From Mycolicibacterium sp. TUM20985 (GTDB taxonomy: Bacteria; Actinomycetota; Actinomycetes; Mycobacteriales; Mycobacteriaceae), in assembly GCF_030295745.1 (NCBI RefSeq), contig NZ_AP027291.1, positions 3,968,001 through 4,032,000 on the forward strand: a DNA stretch of 64,000 nt. Reading direction: 5' to 3'. The position numbers and the translations under genes were made by a program. This document shows, piece after piece, positions 8,095 through 17,368 of the stretch. How positions within the stretch are numbered: position 1 is the first letter of the stretch; each line of letters starts with the position of its first letter. Below the pieces are notes generated by a model. That model saw only the letters and a program-made list of their open reading frames with translations, did no database searches and had not been told where the DNA came from.

Positions 8095-9276
8095 ATGTCA
8101 GAGCCCGCCGTCGGCAGTCAGGTCAGCGATCAGGACTTTCGGGACATCCGAGACGCGACGCGCGACTTCGTCCGGTCGGTGGTGATGCCCCGCGGGTTGG
8201 AGATCGCCAACGGGAACGCCGTGCCAGACGACATTCGCGAACAGACGAAGAAGATGGGACTCTTCGGCTACGCGATCCCTCAGGAGTGGGGCGGGCTCGG
8301 GCTGGACATCACCCAGGACGTCGAACTGGCGCTGGAATTCGGCTACACGACCCTGGCGCTGCGCTCGATGTTCGGGACCAACAACGGCATCGCGGGTCAG
8401 GTTCTGGTCGGCTTCGGCACCGATGAGCAGAAGGCCCGCTGGCTCGAGGGGATCGCCTCGGGCGACGTCGTCGCATCCTTCGCCTTGACCGAGCCCGGAG
8501 CCGGGTCGAACCCAGCTGGGTTGCGCACCAAGGCCATTCGCGATGGTGACCAGTGGGTGATCACCGGACGCAAGCAGTACATCACCAACGCGCCGACCGC
8601 CGACCTGTTCGTGGTCTTCGCGCGCACCCGTCCCGCGGACGCCGACGGCCCAGGGATCGCGGTGTTCCTGGTGCCCGCCGACGCCGCAGGGGTCGAGGTC
8701 GGCGCCAAGGACGCCAAGATGGGCCAGGAGGGCGCATGGACCTCCGACGTCAACCTCGACGCCGTGCGCGTCGGCGACGATGCACTGATCGGCGGTGCCG
8801 TCGACGTGGGCTACCGGGCTGCCATGACCTCCTTGGCCAGGGGGCGCATCCACATCGCCGCGCTGTCGGTCGGGGCGGCTCAGCGCGCGCTCGACGAGTC
8901 GGTGGCCTATGCCGCGACGGCGACCCAGGGCGGCACGGCGATCGGCGAATTCCAACTCGTCCAGGCCATGATCGCGGACATGCAGACGGGTGTGATGGCC
9001 GGCCGGGCACTGGTCCGCGACGCCGCCAGAATGTGGCTCACCGGCGAGGATCGTCGCATCGCCCCGTCGACGGCGAAGTTGTTCTGCACCGAAATGGTGG
9101 GCCGCGTGGCCGATCTCGCGGTCCAAGTCCACGGCGGCGCCGGGTACATGCGCGACGTTCCCGTCGAGAGGATCTACCGGGACGTACGACTCTTGCGACT
9201 CTACGAAGGCACCAGTGAGATCCAGCGTCTCATCATCGGCGGTGGTCTCGTCAAGGCGGCGCAGCGCAAGTCCTGA
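8095..9276 (+). CDS. Acyl-CoA dehydrogenase
   Basis: A 393-residue acyl-CoA dehydrogenase: the substrate/FAD segment FALTEPGAGSNPAG, a central beta domain, the helical motif HGGAGYMRDVPVERIYRD, and YEGTSEIQRLII carrying the catalytic glutamate. The ATG at 8095 has CAGGAGA upstream. It is a cytoplasmic FAD enzyme of beta-oxidation, transcribed divergently from the SDR operon across a short palindromic spacer and probably co-regulated with it. The substrate is unknown; convergent with the MaoC gene. Confidence 0.9.
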   Translation: MSEPAVGSQVSDQDFRDIRDATRDFVRSVVMPRGLEIANGNAVPDDIREQTKKMGLFGYAIPQEWGGLGLDITQDVELALEFGYTTLALRSMFGTNNGIAGQVLVGFGTDEQKARWLEGIASGDVVASFALTEPGAGSNPAGLRTKAIRDGDQWVITGRKQYITNAPTADLFVVFARTRPADADGPGIAVFLVPADAAGVEVGAKDAKMGQEGAWTSDVNLDAVRVGDDALIGGAVDVGYRAAMTSLARGRIHIAALSVGAAQRALDESVAYAATATQGGTAIGEFQLVQAMIADMQTGVMAGRALVRDAARMWLTGEDRRIAPSTAKLFCTEMVGRVADLAVQVHGGAGYMRDVPVERIYRDVRLLRLYEGTSEIQRLIIGGGLVKAAQRKS

Positions 9277-9288
9277 CCGAGCCGACGC

Positions 9289-9741
9289 TCACGCGATGTA
9301 GCGAACGATCGACTCCGCGACCGCGGCCGGCTTGGCGGAGTCCTCGATCTCGACCGTGATCGTCGTCGTTGCCTGAACCGCCCCGTCGAGCTGTTTGATC
9401 GCCGTGATCTCGCCGCGAGCGCGAATCTTCGCGCCCACCTTGACGGGGGTGATGAACCGCACCTTGTCGTAGCCGTAATTCACCGCCAGCGCGATGTTGT
9501 CCACCCGGTAGAGCTGATGAGAGAAATGCGGCAGCAGCGAGAGCGTGAGCAGACCGTGGGCAATGGTCCCACCGAACGGCCCACTGGCCGCCCGCTGGGG
9601 GTCGACGTGGATCCACTGATGGTCGTCGGTGGCGTCGGCGAAGAGGTCGACGCGATCTTGTCCAATTTCCATCCAGTCCGTCGGTCCGAGTTGGCTACCG
9701 AGTGCCGTCGCAAACTCGTCGAGATCCTTGAAAACCTTCAC
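9289..9741 (-). CDS. MaoC-like (R)-specific enoyl-CoA hydratase
   Basis: A 150-residue single-hotdog protein with the hydratase signature DATDDHQWIHVD (Asp/His catalytic pair) followed by GGTIAHGLLTLSLLP. These enzymes add water to trans-2-enoyl-CoA in beta-oxidation-like pathways and work as dimers. The GTG at 9741 was chosen because GGAG lies 6-9 bp upstream. Two near-identical 17-bp direct repeats lie 40-80 bp upstream and could be its operator. Confidence 0.88.
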   Translation of the reverse strand: MKVFKDLDEFATALGSQLGPTDWMEIGQDRVDLFADATDDHQWIHVDPQRAASGPFGGTIAHGLLTLSLLPHFSHQLYRVDNIALAVNYGYDKVRFITPVKVGAKIRARGEITAIKQLDGAVQATTTITVEIEDSAKPAAVAESIVRYIA

Positions 9742-9782
9742 GCTTACTCCTTCTCCTGCAAGAGATGATGATGAATTCGGTC

Positions 9783-9819
9783 GGTATCGCACCCGTGAAA
9801 CCGGTATCTCGCCCGTGAA
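9783..9819. repeat. 17-bp direct repeats, 20-bp period, upstream of maoC-like gene
   Basis: Two copies of GGTATCxCxCCCGTGAA (9783-9799 and 9803-9819) differ at two positions and are spaced two helical turns apart, on the same face of the DNA. Such spacing is typical of tandem activator sites. They lie 40-80 bp upstream of the GTG at 9741. Confidence 0.45.
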
Positions 9820-10087
9820 CAACGTCCGGATTAAAACAATGGCATGCATACGCAGAAATTTGCCGGTAAACCATCAGCTATTGGTCACCTAAGGCCGTCG
9901 ATGTCGTCGACCTGCGTGGATGACAACAAGCCATTTCGCCGTAATTGAGGCTTGATTAGCCAACCATCCTTGCTGCTCCGGGGGTGACGACTGGACTTCG
10001 GAAAACTTCGGAAGCCTAGCTGGGATGAAGCGATCGTGGGACTGATACTTATTTCGCGAGACATATCACCCTCCCATGGGAATGCCC

Positions 10088-10120
10088 GCGGCCGACGAGG
10101 ACTCAACCCTCGTCGGCCGC
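10088..10120 (+). promoter_or_regulatory. 13-bp perfect stem-loop in the leader of the GNAT-moeY-dcpA operon
   Basis: GCGGCCGACGAGG (10088-10100), a 7-nt loop (ACTCAAC), and the exact complement (10108-10120). The hairpin ends 18 nt before the GNAT start codon, and the ribosome site (GAGG) follows directly. It has no U-tract. It could be an attenuator, an mRNA stabiliser or a protein-binding element. No known riboswitch consensus was recognised. Confidence 0.55.
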
Positions 10121-10138
10121 CTTACGAACGAGGTCCCG

Positions 10139-10879
10139 ATGCACCCTCAACCGATCGAATTAGGATTCCCGGCCGACAGCGGTCCCCACGACAACATCAG
10201 CTGGTGGGACGCCGAGGCCGACTGCACGATGGTGCTGTCGCGACCCGACGTCGACCGCGACCTTTGGAACGAATACCTCCGCGGGGCGGAGCAGAGTTAC
10301 CGCCGTCACGGGGTCGAACGAGCCGTCGACGTTGCCGAGGTCAGCAAGGGCACCGACACCGCGATGTTCTGGGCGACGCTCGACACGGCGGGACGGGTGA
10401 TCGGTGGTCTGCGCGCCAAGGGCCCGCTGCTGTCGGCCGACGACTCGCATGCCACCGTCGAATGGGCGGGACAACCGGGTCTCGACTCCGTGCGCAAGAT
10501 GATCGACGACCGCGTCCCCTTCGGCGTCCTCGAGATGAAGACGGCGTGGACCACCGACGACCGTGACCGCGCCCGGCGATTGTCCACGGCATTGGCACGC
10601 ACACCGTTTCACGCAATGGCATTGTTGGACATACAGTTCTGCATGGCGACGTCCGCGCCGCACGTCCTCGAGAGGTGGCGTACGTCGGGAGCCGTGGTCG
10701 CTCCGATTCCAGCTACGCCGTACCCGGACGAGAGGTACCGTACGAAGATGATGTGGTACGACCGTCGGACATTCGCCAATCACGCTTCGCCGGAACAGAT
10801 TCCGAAGATCTTGAGGGAGATGAGCACCGTGTCGAACCAAACCGAGGTTCAGCTGGCGAGCCTCGCGGCCGCGCAGTGA
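10139..10879 (+). CDS. GNAT-fold N-acyltransferase-like protein
   Basis: A 246-residue cytoplasmic protein with the layout of a GNAT/autoinducer-synthase-like acyltransferase: beta strand plus GRVIGGLRAKGPL in the middle, an acidic strand (VLEMKTAW) and a C-terminal PYPDERYRT segment. Its start is the ATG at 10139 behind GAGG, because the hairpin at 10088-10120 precludes an upstream start. It overlaps the moeY start by GTGA, so the two proteins are probably made in step. Acceptor and acyl donor are unknown; assignment to GNAT is by fold-pattern reading only. Confidence 0.6.
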   Translation: MHPQPIELGFPADSGPHDNISWWDAEADCTMVLSRPDVDRDLWNEYLRGAEQSYRRHGVERAVDVAEVSKGTDTAMFWATLDTAGRVIGGLRAKGPLLSADDSHATVEWAGQPGLDSVRKMIDDRVPFGVLEMKTAWTTDDRDRARRLSTALARTPFHAMALLDIQFCMATSAPHVLERWRTSGAVVAPIPATPYPDERYRTKMMWYDRRTFANHASPEQIPKILREMSTVSNQTEVQLASLAAAQ

Positions 10880-13029
10880 CGGACACCCCCATCTCAGACG
10901 GTGTCGCACGAGTTCTCGATCCGGGAGCCGAAGAGGACGCACGACTGCTGGCTGCGCTGCGGGCCGACGAGAAGATCGAATTCGTCGACACCTGGGCTGC
11001 CCAGCGGGCGGCGTTGGGCCGACTGGTGCCCGGCGTCGAGGCGGATCTCGCCGAGGAGTCGCCACGCTTCGTGCACTACCCATGGCGCCGGGCGGTGGTG
11101 AAGACCCTTGGACCGCGGTCGTTTCGTCGACTTCGCCTGGACCGCAACCGGAATCTGATCACCACCGAGGAGCAGGATCGCCTCGGGCGGTTGCAGGTCG
11201 GCGTCATCGGGCTGAGCGCGGGTCACGTCGTCGCGCACACCATCGCCATGCAGGGACTCTGCGGTGAGCTGCGGCTCGCCGACTTCGACGATCTCGAGTT
11301 GTCGAACTTGAATCGCGTACCGGGTGGATTGTTCGATCTCGGCCTGAACAAGACCACCGTCGCAGCCCGCAGGATCGCGGAGCTGGATCCCTATCTCGTG
11401 GTGCGCACCGCCCCCGCCGGGATAACCGCCGAGACCCTCGACGAATTCCTCGACGGCCTCGACGTCGTGATCGAGGAATGCGATTCGCTCGACCTGAAGG
11501 TCGGCATCCGACGGGCCGCGCGGTCACGTCGGATGCCAGTGCTGATGGCCACGAGCGACCGTGGGCTCATCGACGTCGAGCGATTCGACCTCGAACCCGA
11601 CCGGCCCATCTTCCATGGCCTGCTCGGTGACGTCGACCCCGAGTCACTGACCGGCTTGAGCGCCAACGACAAGGTTCCGTACGTTCTGCGTCTCATCGAA
11701 GTCGGCGGCTTGTCCGCACGGGCGGCCGCCTCCCTCCTCGAGGTGGGCCACGCAGTTGCCACGTGGCCGCAGATGGCCGGTGACGTGACCCTGGGCGCGG
11801 GTCCCATCGCGGAGGCCGTCCGGAGAATCGGCCTGTGCGAGCCACTTTCATCGGGTCGAGTCCGACTGGACGCTGGCGCCGCACTGGACCGGATCGCGAC
11901 GCCCAGCCCACTGCCAACCGCCGCAGTCGACGGCACCGGACGCACCGCGCACCAGCCCAGGTCGACGGAGCCCGGTGACACCGTCACGGCCATGCTCAGC
12001 GCTGCTCTGCGTGCACCGTCGGGCGGCAACGTCCAGCCCTGGGTCATCGACGCGTCGACCGATGGGGTCACCGTTGCGCTCGACCCCGCTCGCACGTCGA
12101 CCATCGACGTCGGTCGGCGCGGAAGTGCCGTCGCGGTCGGGGCCGCGGCCTACAACGCCCAGGTGGCCGCGGCCGCCTGCGGCGCCCGGAGTCGGGTCGA
12201 CTTCGAAGAGGACGGCGACGCGTCCCCTCTGATCGCCAGAGTTCGTCTCGAAGACGGTACCGACGACGAACTGGCGGGCCACTACGACGCGATGCTGCGG
12301 CGTGAGACCAACCGCAGCCGCGGCGAAGGCGCCTTCCTACCCGCCGGGGTCGCCGACCAGCTCGTCGCGACGGCGCAACGGGAAGGCGCGCGGCTGGATC
12401 TGATCACGTCCCGTCCCGCCATCGACGAGATCGCCGATATCTTCGCCGCCGCCGACCGGATCCGCTATCTGACCAGCAGGCTTCACGAGGAGATGATCTC
12501 CGAGCTGAGATGGCCGGGCGACGTCGACCCAGACACCGGCATCGACGTGGTCAGCCTCGAGCTGGGCCCCCGGGGGGATCTCGCACTCGAGATCCTGCGT
12601 CGGCCCGACGTGATGGCGGAGTTGTCGGTCTGGGGCGGCGGGGAGATCCTCGGCGACGAGACCGCCGCGGGACTCAGGGCGAGCTCGGGGTTGGCGGTAC
12701 TTCGCGCGACCGGGCGCAACCTGACCGATTATGCGCGCGGCGGTGCGGCGGTCGAGGCGACGTGGATCGCCGCCCAGGAACTCGGTCTGGCAGTGCAACC
12801 CATCTCACCTCCGTTCCTCTATGCCACCAACGACGCCGAACTGCAGAACGTCTCACCGAAGCACGCCGAAGAGCTGGCTGAGTTGCAAACGAGATTCCGC
12901 GCGGCCGCAGGCATCGCTAACAACACGGCTGACGCAATGATCTTGATGCTGCGGCTGTCGGTGGCAGGACCCGCCACGGTTCGGAGCCGACGACGGGGCG
13001 TCAATATCGACCCGCCACCGCTACCCTGA
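10876..13029 (+). CDS. moeY: MoeY-like protein: ThiF/E1-type domain fused to nitroreductase-like domain
   Basis: A 717-residue two-domain protein resembling M. tuberculosis Rv1355c (annotated MoeY, similar length). Residues ~107-330 form a ThiF/MoeB/E1-like nucleotide-binding domain (VGVIGLSAGH at 108-117, D136, NLNR at 144-147). Residues ~365-700 resemble a nitroreductase/FMN domain (LRAPSGGNVQPW; WIAAQELGLAVQP). By family, the first domain adenylates a carboxylate or binds a nucleotide and the second is a flavin reductase; the actual reaction is unknown. GTG at 10876 overlaps the GNAT stop, and dcpA starts 4 bp after its stop. Confidence 0.75.
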   Translation: MTDTPISDGVARVLDPGAEEDARLLAALRADEKIEFVDTWAAQRAALGRLVPGVEADLAEESPRFVHYPWRRAVVKTLGPRSFRRLRLDRNRNLITTEEQDRLGRLQVGVIGLSAGHVVAHTIAMQGLCGELRLADFDDLELSNLNRVPGGLFDLGLNKTTVAARRIAELDPYLVVRTAPAGITAETLDEFLDGLDVVIEECDSLDLKVGIRRAARSRRMPVLMATSDRGLIDVERFDLEPDRPIFHGLLGDVDPESLTGLSANDKVPYVLRLIEVGGLSARAAASLLEVGHAVATWPQMAGDVTLGAGPIAEAVRRIGLCEPLSSGRVRLDAGAALDRIATPSPLPTAAVDGTGRTAHQPRSTEPGDTVTAMLSAALRAPSGGNVQPWVIDASTDGVTVALDPARTSTIDVGRRGSAVAVGAAAYNAQVAAAACGARSRVDFEEDGDASPLIARVRLEDGTDDELAGHYDAMLRRETNRSRGEGAFLPAGVADQLVATAQREGARLDLITSRPAIDEIADIFAAADRIRYLTSRLHEEMISELRWPGDVDPDTGIDVVSLELGPRGDLALEILRRPDVMAELSVWGGGEILGDETAAGLRASSGLAVLRATGRNLTDYARGGAAVEATWIAAQELGLAVQPISPPFLYATNDAELQNVSPKHAEELAELQTRFRAAAGIANNTADAMILMLRLSVAGPATVRSRRRGVNIDPPPLP

Positions 13030-13033
13030 TTCG

Positions 13034-14890
13034 GTGTCCGTGGAAAATTCGCGCCTCAGCCTCGACAGGCTGGTGACGACGGTCGCCGTCCGGTTGATGG
13101 CGGCCAACGCGGCGACCTCGGCGATCGTCTCGCAGGAGGTGCTCGCCGTCCTGCTCGAATACTTCGACGTCGACGTCAGTTTCCTGCGGTACAACGACCA
13201 CTCCATTCGAGCCTCCATTCTGATTGCCGAATGGCCACTACGGCCCGACGTCCCCGATCCGGACCCCTTGAAGGTCGTGTTCTACGAGGACGCCGATCCC
13301 GTCTTCGCATTGGCCGAGAACGTCAAGTCGCCCATGATCTTCCGGCCCGAGAACGAGGACTACCAGAAGCGAATCGAAGAGGGACGCAACATCCCGCAGA
13401 CGTCGATGGCTGCGGCGCCGCTGGTGTCGGGTGAGGTGACGACCGGCGTCTTGGGCTTCGTCAAGGTCGGCGACAGGGAGTGGAAACCCGAGGAGATCAA
13501 CGCGCTCGAGGCCATTGCCTCGTTGTTCGCTCAGGTGCAGGCCCGCGTGCAGGCCGAGGAGCGTCTGCGCTACCTCGCGGAACACGACGACCTGACCGGC
13601 CTGCAGAATCGACGCGCCCTGATCGATCACTTGGACGCCAGACTGGCGGCCGGTCGACCGGGTCCGGTGTCCGCGCTCTATCTGGATCTCGACCGCCTCA
13701 AGACCATCAACGATTATCTCGGCCACAACGTCGGCGACTGGTTCATCCGCGTGCTCGCCGAACGACTCCAAAGGGGTACCGGGGACGAGAGCGTCATCGC
13801 GCGACTCGGCGGTGACGAATTCGTCGTGGTACCCGCGTTGCCCATGCCCGCCGCCGAAGCCGAGAAGCTGGCCGACCGGCTGCTCGGCCTACTGAGCGAG
13901 CGCGTGGCGATCGACGGGGAGATGCTCACCAGAACCGTCAGCATCGGTGTCGCCCAGGGTGTGCCGGGTCGCGACTCCACCTCGGATCTACTCCGCCGGG
14001 CCGATCAGGCGGTGCTCACCGCCAAGGGTGCCGGCGGAAACCAGATCGCGGTGTTCTCCGACGAAATGTCGCTACGGACCGAATACCAGAACGACATCGA
14101 ACTGCACATCAGGGACGTCATCCAGAACGGGGCGTTGTTCTTGCAGTACCAACCCGAGGTCGACATGCGCACCGGCGAAGTGCTGTCCACCGAGGCGCTG
14201 GTGCGGTGGAACCACCCCACTCGCGGCCTGCTGTCCCCCGCGGTGTTCATCGCCGTCGCCGAGTCGATCAACCTGGCCGGCGAGTTGGGCCGCTGGGTAC
14301 TGCGCACCGCCTGCGAGGAGTTCGCCCGGTGGCGGGCGCTCGGCGTCGCCGATGGAATCGTATTGAGGGTCAACGTCTCCCCCATCCAGCTGGTGACGGA
14401 CGGCTTCGTGGAGTCGGTGGCCGCGGTCATGCGCGAGTTCGCCCTCGAGCCCGGCTCACTCTGTCTGGAGATCACCGAGAACGTCGTCGTGCAGGACATG
14501 GAGACCACCAGCGTCACGTTGGCGGGCCTCCGGAAGGCCGGAGTGCAGGTCGCCATCGACGATTTCGGGACCGGGTTCAGCGTGCTGTCTCATCTGAAGT
14601 CACTGCCGGTCGACGTGCTCAAGATCGACCGGAGTTTCGTGACCGATCTCGGGTCCAACCCCGACGATCTGGCGATCGTGCGTGCCGTGATCGCTCTCGC
14701 CGAGGCCTTCGAGCTAGAACTGGTGGCCGAGGGCGTCGAAACGGAGATCGCGGCGAAGACGCTGCTGAAGCACGGTTGTTACCGGGCTCAGGGTTTCCTG
14801 CTCTCGCGACCGTTGCTCGGCGAGGACATCGTCCGACTACTGACCGACGGGCGGGTAGCCGTGAACTTTTCCGCAACGCCAACCGTCTAG
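13034..14890 (+). CDS. dcpA: Bifunctional diguanylate cyclase/phosphodiesterase (GAF-GGDEF-EAL)
   Basis: A 618-residue cytosolic protein matching mycobacterial DcpA/Rv1354c. A GAF-like sensor occupies ~20-175, GGDEF is intact at 259-263 (c-di-GMP synthesis), and the EAL domain is ~355-610 with EAL at 387-389 and DDFGTG at 509-514 (hydrolysis). Both active sites look functional. No RxxD inhibitory site is seen just before GGDEF. The GTG at 13034 starts 4 bp after moeY, so the proteins form one operon and the GAF signal may relate to the MoeY/GNAT product (inference). Confidence 0.9.
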   Translation: MSVENSRLSLDRLVTTVAVRLMAANAATSAIVSQEVLAVLLEYFDVDVSFLRYNDHSIRASILIAEWPLRPDVPDPDPLKVVFYEDADPVFALAENVKSPMIFRPENEDYQKRIEEGRNIPQTSMAAAPLVSGEVTTGVLGFVKVGDREWKPEEINALEAIASLFAQVQARVQAEERLRYLAEHDDLTGLQNRRALIDHLDARLAAGRPGPVSALYLDLDRLKTINDYLGHNVGDWFIRVLAERLQRGTGDESVIARLGGDEFVVVPALPMPAAEAEKLADRLLGLLSERVAIDGEMLTRTVSIGVAQGVPGRDSTSDLLRRADQAVLTAKGAGGNQIAVFSDEMSLRTEYQNDIELHIRDVIQNGALFLQYQPEVDMRTGEVLSTEALVRWNHPTRGLLSPAVFIAVAESINLAGELGRWVLRTACEEFARWRALGVADGIVLRVNVSPIQLVTDGFVESVAAVMREFALEPGSLCLEITENVVVQDMETTSVTLAGLRKAGVQVAIDDFGTGFSVLSHLKSLPVDVLKIDRSFVTDLGSNPDDLAIVRAVIALAEAFELELVAEGVETEIAAKTLLKHGCYRAQGFLLSRPLLGEDIVRLLTDGRVAVNFSATPTV

Positions 14891-15772
14891 GGACGGCTGC
14901 CGCGCTTCGTGCAGACCCTCGCGGAGCTGCCGACGCGACCCGGTGCACGTCGGCCGCGTGGGCGCCGCAGGTTCCGTGGCGAGCAACTCGACCCGGCTGA
15001 ACCGGCTGGCCGTCCGACCGACGATGCAGACCTGCAGTCGTTCCCCTGCCGCCACGTCGACGTGCTCCTCGCCACCGTTGTCCTCATCCCGTGGCGCAAA
15101 GGTGATGCCGGATCGGGTGCGTACGGCGTAGGGACCGTCGGTGGTCGACAACACGACTCCGACGATCACGCCTTCCTCGAAGACGATCCGGTCGAGTGTG
15201 CTGGCGGCGTGCACCTCGACGTCGCGGTCGAGCGCCTGTGCTGTCATCCACCGACGCAGCGCGTGCTCTCCGAAGCCGTCGGCCCAATCCATCGCACCGA
15301 TCGAGGCCACCTCGATGGACCCGCCCTGGTCCGACTTCATCGTGGTCGTGCGCCAGTCCCGCATGCTGGTGTACAGCAGGCCGAAGGGTGAGGCGATGCA
15401 CTGCGCGGCCCATGCGTTAAGCCGCGATCCCATGAACGTCTCGATCCGGCGGGAGAAGGCCTCGTCCCGCGACAGGTTCCGGGCCGCGCGGCGGGGCACG
15501 ACCACGTCGCGGTTCACGTCGGCCGACTCCATGACTCCCTCGGACACCGCCGCCAGGTACTCGTTGGTCTCGACGTCGAGTGTGTCGTGCAGCAACCAGC
15601 CGCGTTTGAGGCTCACGCGCTCGCGTAGCGTCCCCGACGGCATATCACCATGATTTGCGGGGCCGGCATCGGCCACGAGGACCTCGCCACCCGCATCAAC
15701 CGTGGCGATGGCGTTAGCCAGTCCACCAAGACCCGCGCCGATGACTGCAACGTCAACTTCCGTATCCCACAT
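14837..15772 (-). CDS. FAD-dependent oxidoreductase (FAD-binding 2-like)
   Basis: A 311-residue protein starting with a dinucleotide-binding motif, AVIGAGLGGLANA, and an acidic end to strand 2 (VADAG). Features such as SLKRGWLLHDT and the central FGEHALRRWM suggest a fumarate reductase/ketosteroid dehydrogenase-like subgroup, but it is much shorter than those (~500 residues). The ATG at 15772 fits the Rossmann start. Its 3' end overlaps dcpA by 54 bp (convergent). Substrate unknown. Confidence 0.65.
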   Translation of the reverse strand: MWDTEVDVAVIGAGLGGLANAIATVDAGGEVLVADAGPANHGDMPSGTLRERVSLKRGWLLHDTLDVETNEYLAAVSEGVMESADVNRDVVVPRRAARNLSRDEAFSRRIETFMGSRLNAWAAQCIASPFGLLYTSMRDWRTTTMKSDQGGSIEVASIGAMDWADGFGEHALRRWMTAQALDRDVEVHAASTLDRIVFEEGVIVGVVLSTTDGPYAVRTRSGITFAPRDEDNGGEEHVDVAAGERLQVCIVGRTASRFSRVELLATEPAAPTRPTCTGSRRQLREGLHEARQPSLDGWRCGKVHGYPPVGQ

Positions 15773-16460
15773 GGGCGTTACATACTCCACGTTAGCTCGT
15801 TGAATGACTGCTGGGTTGCCGTGGCTGAGGCGCTCCGCGTCCAGTGGCATATGTTCCTGCACGTGGCGGAGCATTTTCGAAGAGTCCGGCAGCTGAGGTG
15901 GCCGTGGCGTCGAGCTGAATCATGTTGCTGCAGCTCGGTGTAAGCCGTTCACGGAGGTTGCTCTTCTCCGCGGGCGATCGTCGCACGGGGCGAAAGGTAC
16001 CCCGCGCCAAGATCAGACCGTAAGTCACCACGGAACGTACTTTACATACTTTTGGAATGAAATCCAGCTGGGGAGATCATTAGTCTCGGGGAGTTTCCGA
16101 ATCCGCCTGACATCTCCCGCCGCAGCGCTTGGCACCTGGGCCGCCAGACTCGCCCGAGCAATCGAAGATCACAGTGTGACGTCTGACACGACCGCTTTGG
16201 GGCCGTCGTTCATACACCTCGCCGCCGTGCGTGCCCAGCCGCCGCGTAACCTCGATGCCGATTAACGGTCCACCGGGACCTTTCGAGGCAATCCAGCCGT
16301 CGGCAGTAGTAGCTCCGCGGACGATCCGTCTCCCCCAACCTGGCGGGCGGCATCACGCGACGGTGGGCCATCGGGATCGAGAATGCCGCGCCCCCGGGCC
16401 TCGACAAACTATGATCCCGACGAACGATCGCCATCTGAGGGATCGACGGAGGTGCTGGAA
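15773..16460. other. Intergenic region upstream of FAD enzyme and ScbR-like TetR genes
   Basis: No convincing gene is seen in these 688 bp. Short frames exist on both strands but lack ribosome sites and family motifs. A TACTTT-ACA-TACTTT repeat with partial dyad symmetry (16037-16054) stands out as AT-rich and could be a TetR-family operator for the regulator at 16461. Confidence 0.5.
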
Positions 16461-17111
16461 ATGGTGCGCCAGGCTCGATCCGAGGCGACACGGAGGAAGA
16501 TCGTCGACTCCGCAGTCGATCTGATCAATGAAATTGGTTACCCCGCGGCCGGGTTGGGCGACATCATCGAACGCGCCGAATTGACCAAGGGCGCACTGTA
16601 TTACCACTTCGACTCCAAGGAAGCCTTGGCGACCGCGATCATCGAAGAGGGATCCGAGAGCATCCTCGGCACGTTTCGAGCGGCGGGGCGATCGAGTTCT
16701 CCCACCATGGAGAACGTCATCCATGGGTCGTTCGTCGTGACCGACGTGCTCGGCAACGACCGGGTGGCGCGGGCGGGCGCCCGGCTCCTCCGCACGTTCG
16801 GTGGGTTCAATCCGGCCGCAAAGCGGACGTTGCAGATCCTGGTCGACGAACTCGTGAACGGGATCGAGGCCGCGACCACCGAGGGTGACCTGCGGCCCAC
16901 CGTGGACGCCCAGGCGACCGGCGCCTCCATCGTCGCCGGCATGTTGGGGGCCGAACTGCTCTCGAGCACCTTGGCCGAAGGCGCAGACCTTCGCGCGGGG
17001 TTCACCAGAATGTGGGAGTTGGCGCTTCCCGCGATCGTCACCGACGAGTCGCTGAACTACTACCGGGAGTTCCTCGCCCGGCAGGCGCTGCGTCAGAACT
17101 CAGCGCAGTAG
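16461..17111 (+). CDS. TetR family regulator, ScbR/gamma-butyrolactone-receptor-like
   Basis: A 216-residue regulator. The N-terminal region reads RKIVDSAVDLINEIGYPAAG, then LTKGALYYHFDSKEAL, the helix-turn-helix and next helix typical of the ScbR/ArpA group; the C-terminal half has the matching long helices. The ATG at 16461 sits 7 bp behind GGAGGTG; upstream codons are less likely. It precedes a truncated acyl-CoA dehydrogenase gene by 8 bp, so it may have been its regulator. A butyrolactone ligand is possible from the family but not shown. Confidence 0.8.
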   Translation: MVRQARSEATRRKIVDSAVDLINEIGYPAAGLGDIIERAELTKGALYYHFDSKEALATAIIEEGSESILGTFRAAGRSSSPTMENVIHGSFVVTDVLGNDRVARAGARLLRTFGGFNPAAKRTLQILVDELVNGIEAATTEGDLRPTVDAQATGASIVAGMLGAELLSSTLAEGADLRAGFTRMWELALPAIVTDESLNYYREFLARQALRQNSAQ

Positions 17112-17119
17112 GAACGACG

Positions 17120-17368
17120 GTGGACCTCGCGTGGTCGCCGACCGACATCACGTTCCGCGAGGAGGTGCGCACCTTCCTCGACGCGAAGCTGACCCCGGAG
17201 CTCCGACGGTCCGGCCGGTTGATGACCAGTGTCTACAGCGATCATGACGCGAGCCTGGAATGGCAGCGGATACTCCACGAACGGGGCTGGGCGGCGCCGG
17301 CCTGGCCGGTCGAACACGGTGGCTGCGACTGGAGCCTGACCCAGCACTACGTCTTCAGCCGGGACTGA
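17120..17368 (+). pseudogene. Acyl-CoA dehydrogenase, N-terminal fragment
   Basis: GTG at 17120 (AGGAA upstream) opens an 82-codon frame with the N-terminal helical domain of acyl-CoA dehydrogenases (FREEVRTFLDAKLTPELR, HERGWAAPAWPVEHGG, LTQHYVFSRD). It stops at 17368 where ~300 further residues should follow. The recombinase element begins about here, so the gene was cut by that insertion. The missing 3' part was not found beyond 21292. Confidence 0.8.

Larger units (their letters stand above)
9742..10138. other. Intergenic region between maoC-like and GNAT genes
   Basis: No gene is supported in this 397-bp divergent gap. It holds 17-bp direct repeats near the maoC-like start (9783-9819), two tandem ACTTCGGAA copies (9995-10003 and 10005-10013, exactly 10 bp apart), and the 13-bp-stem hairpin described separately. 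Its AT content is higher than in the flanking genes, as expected for a double promoter region. Confidence 0.6.
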
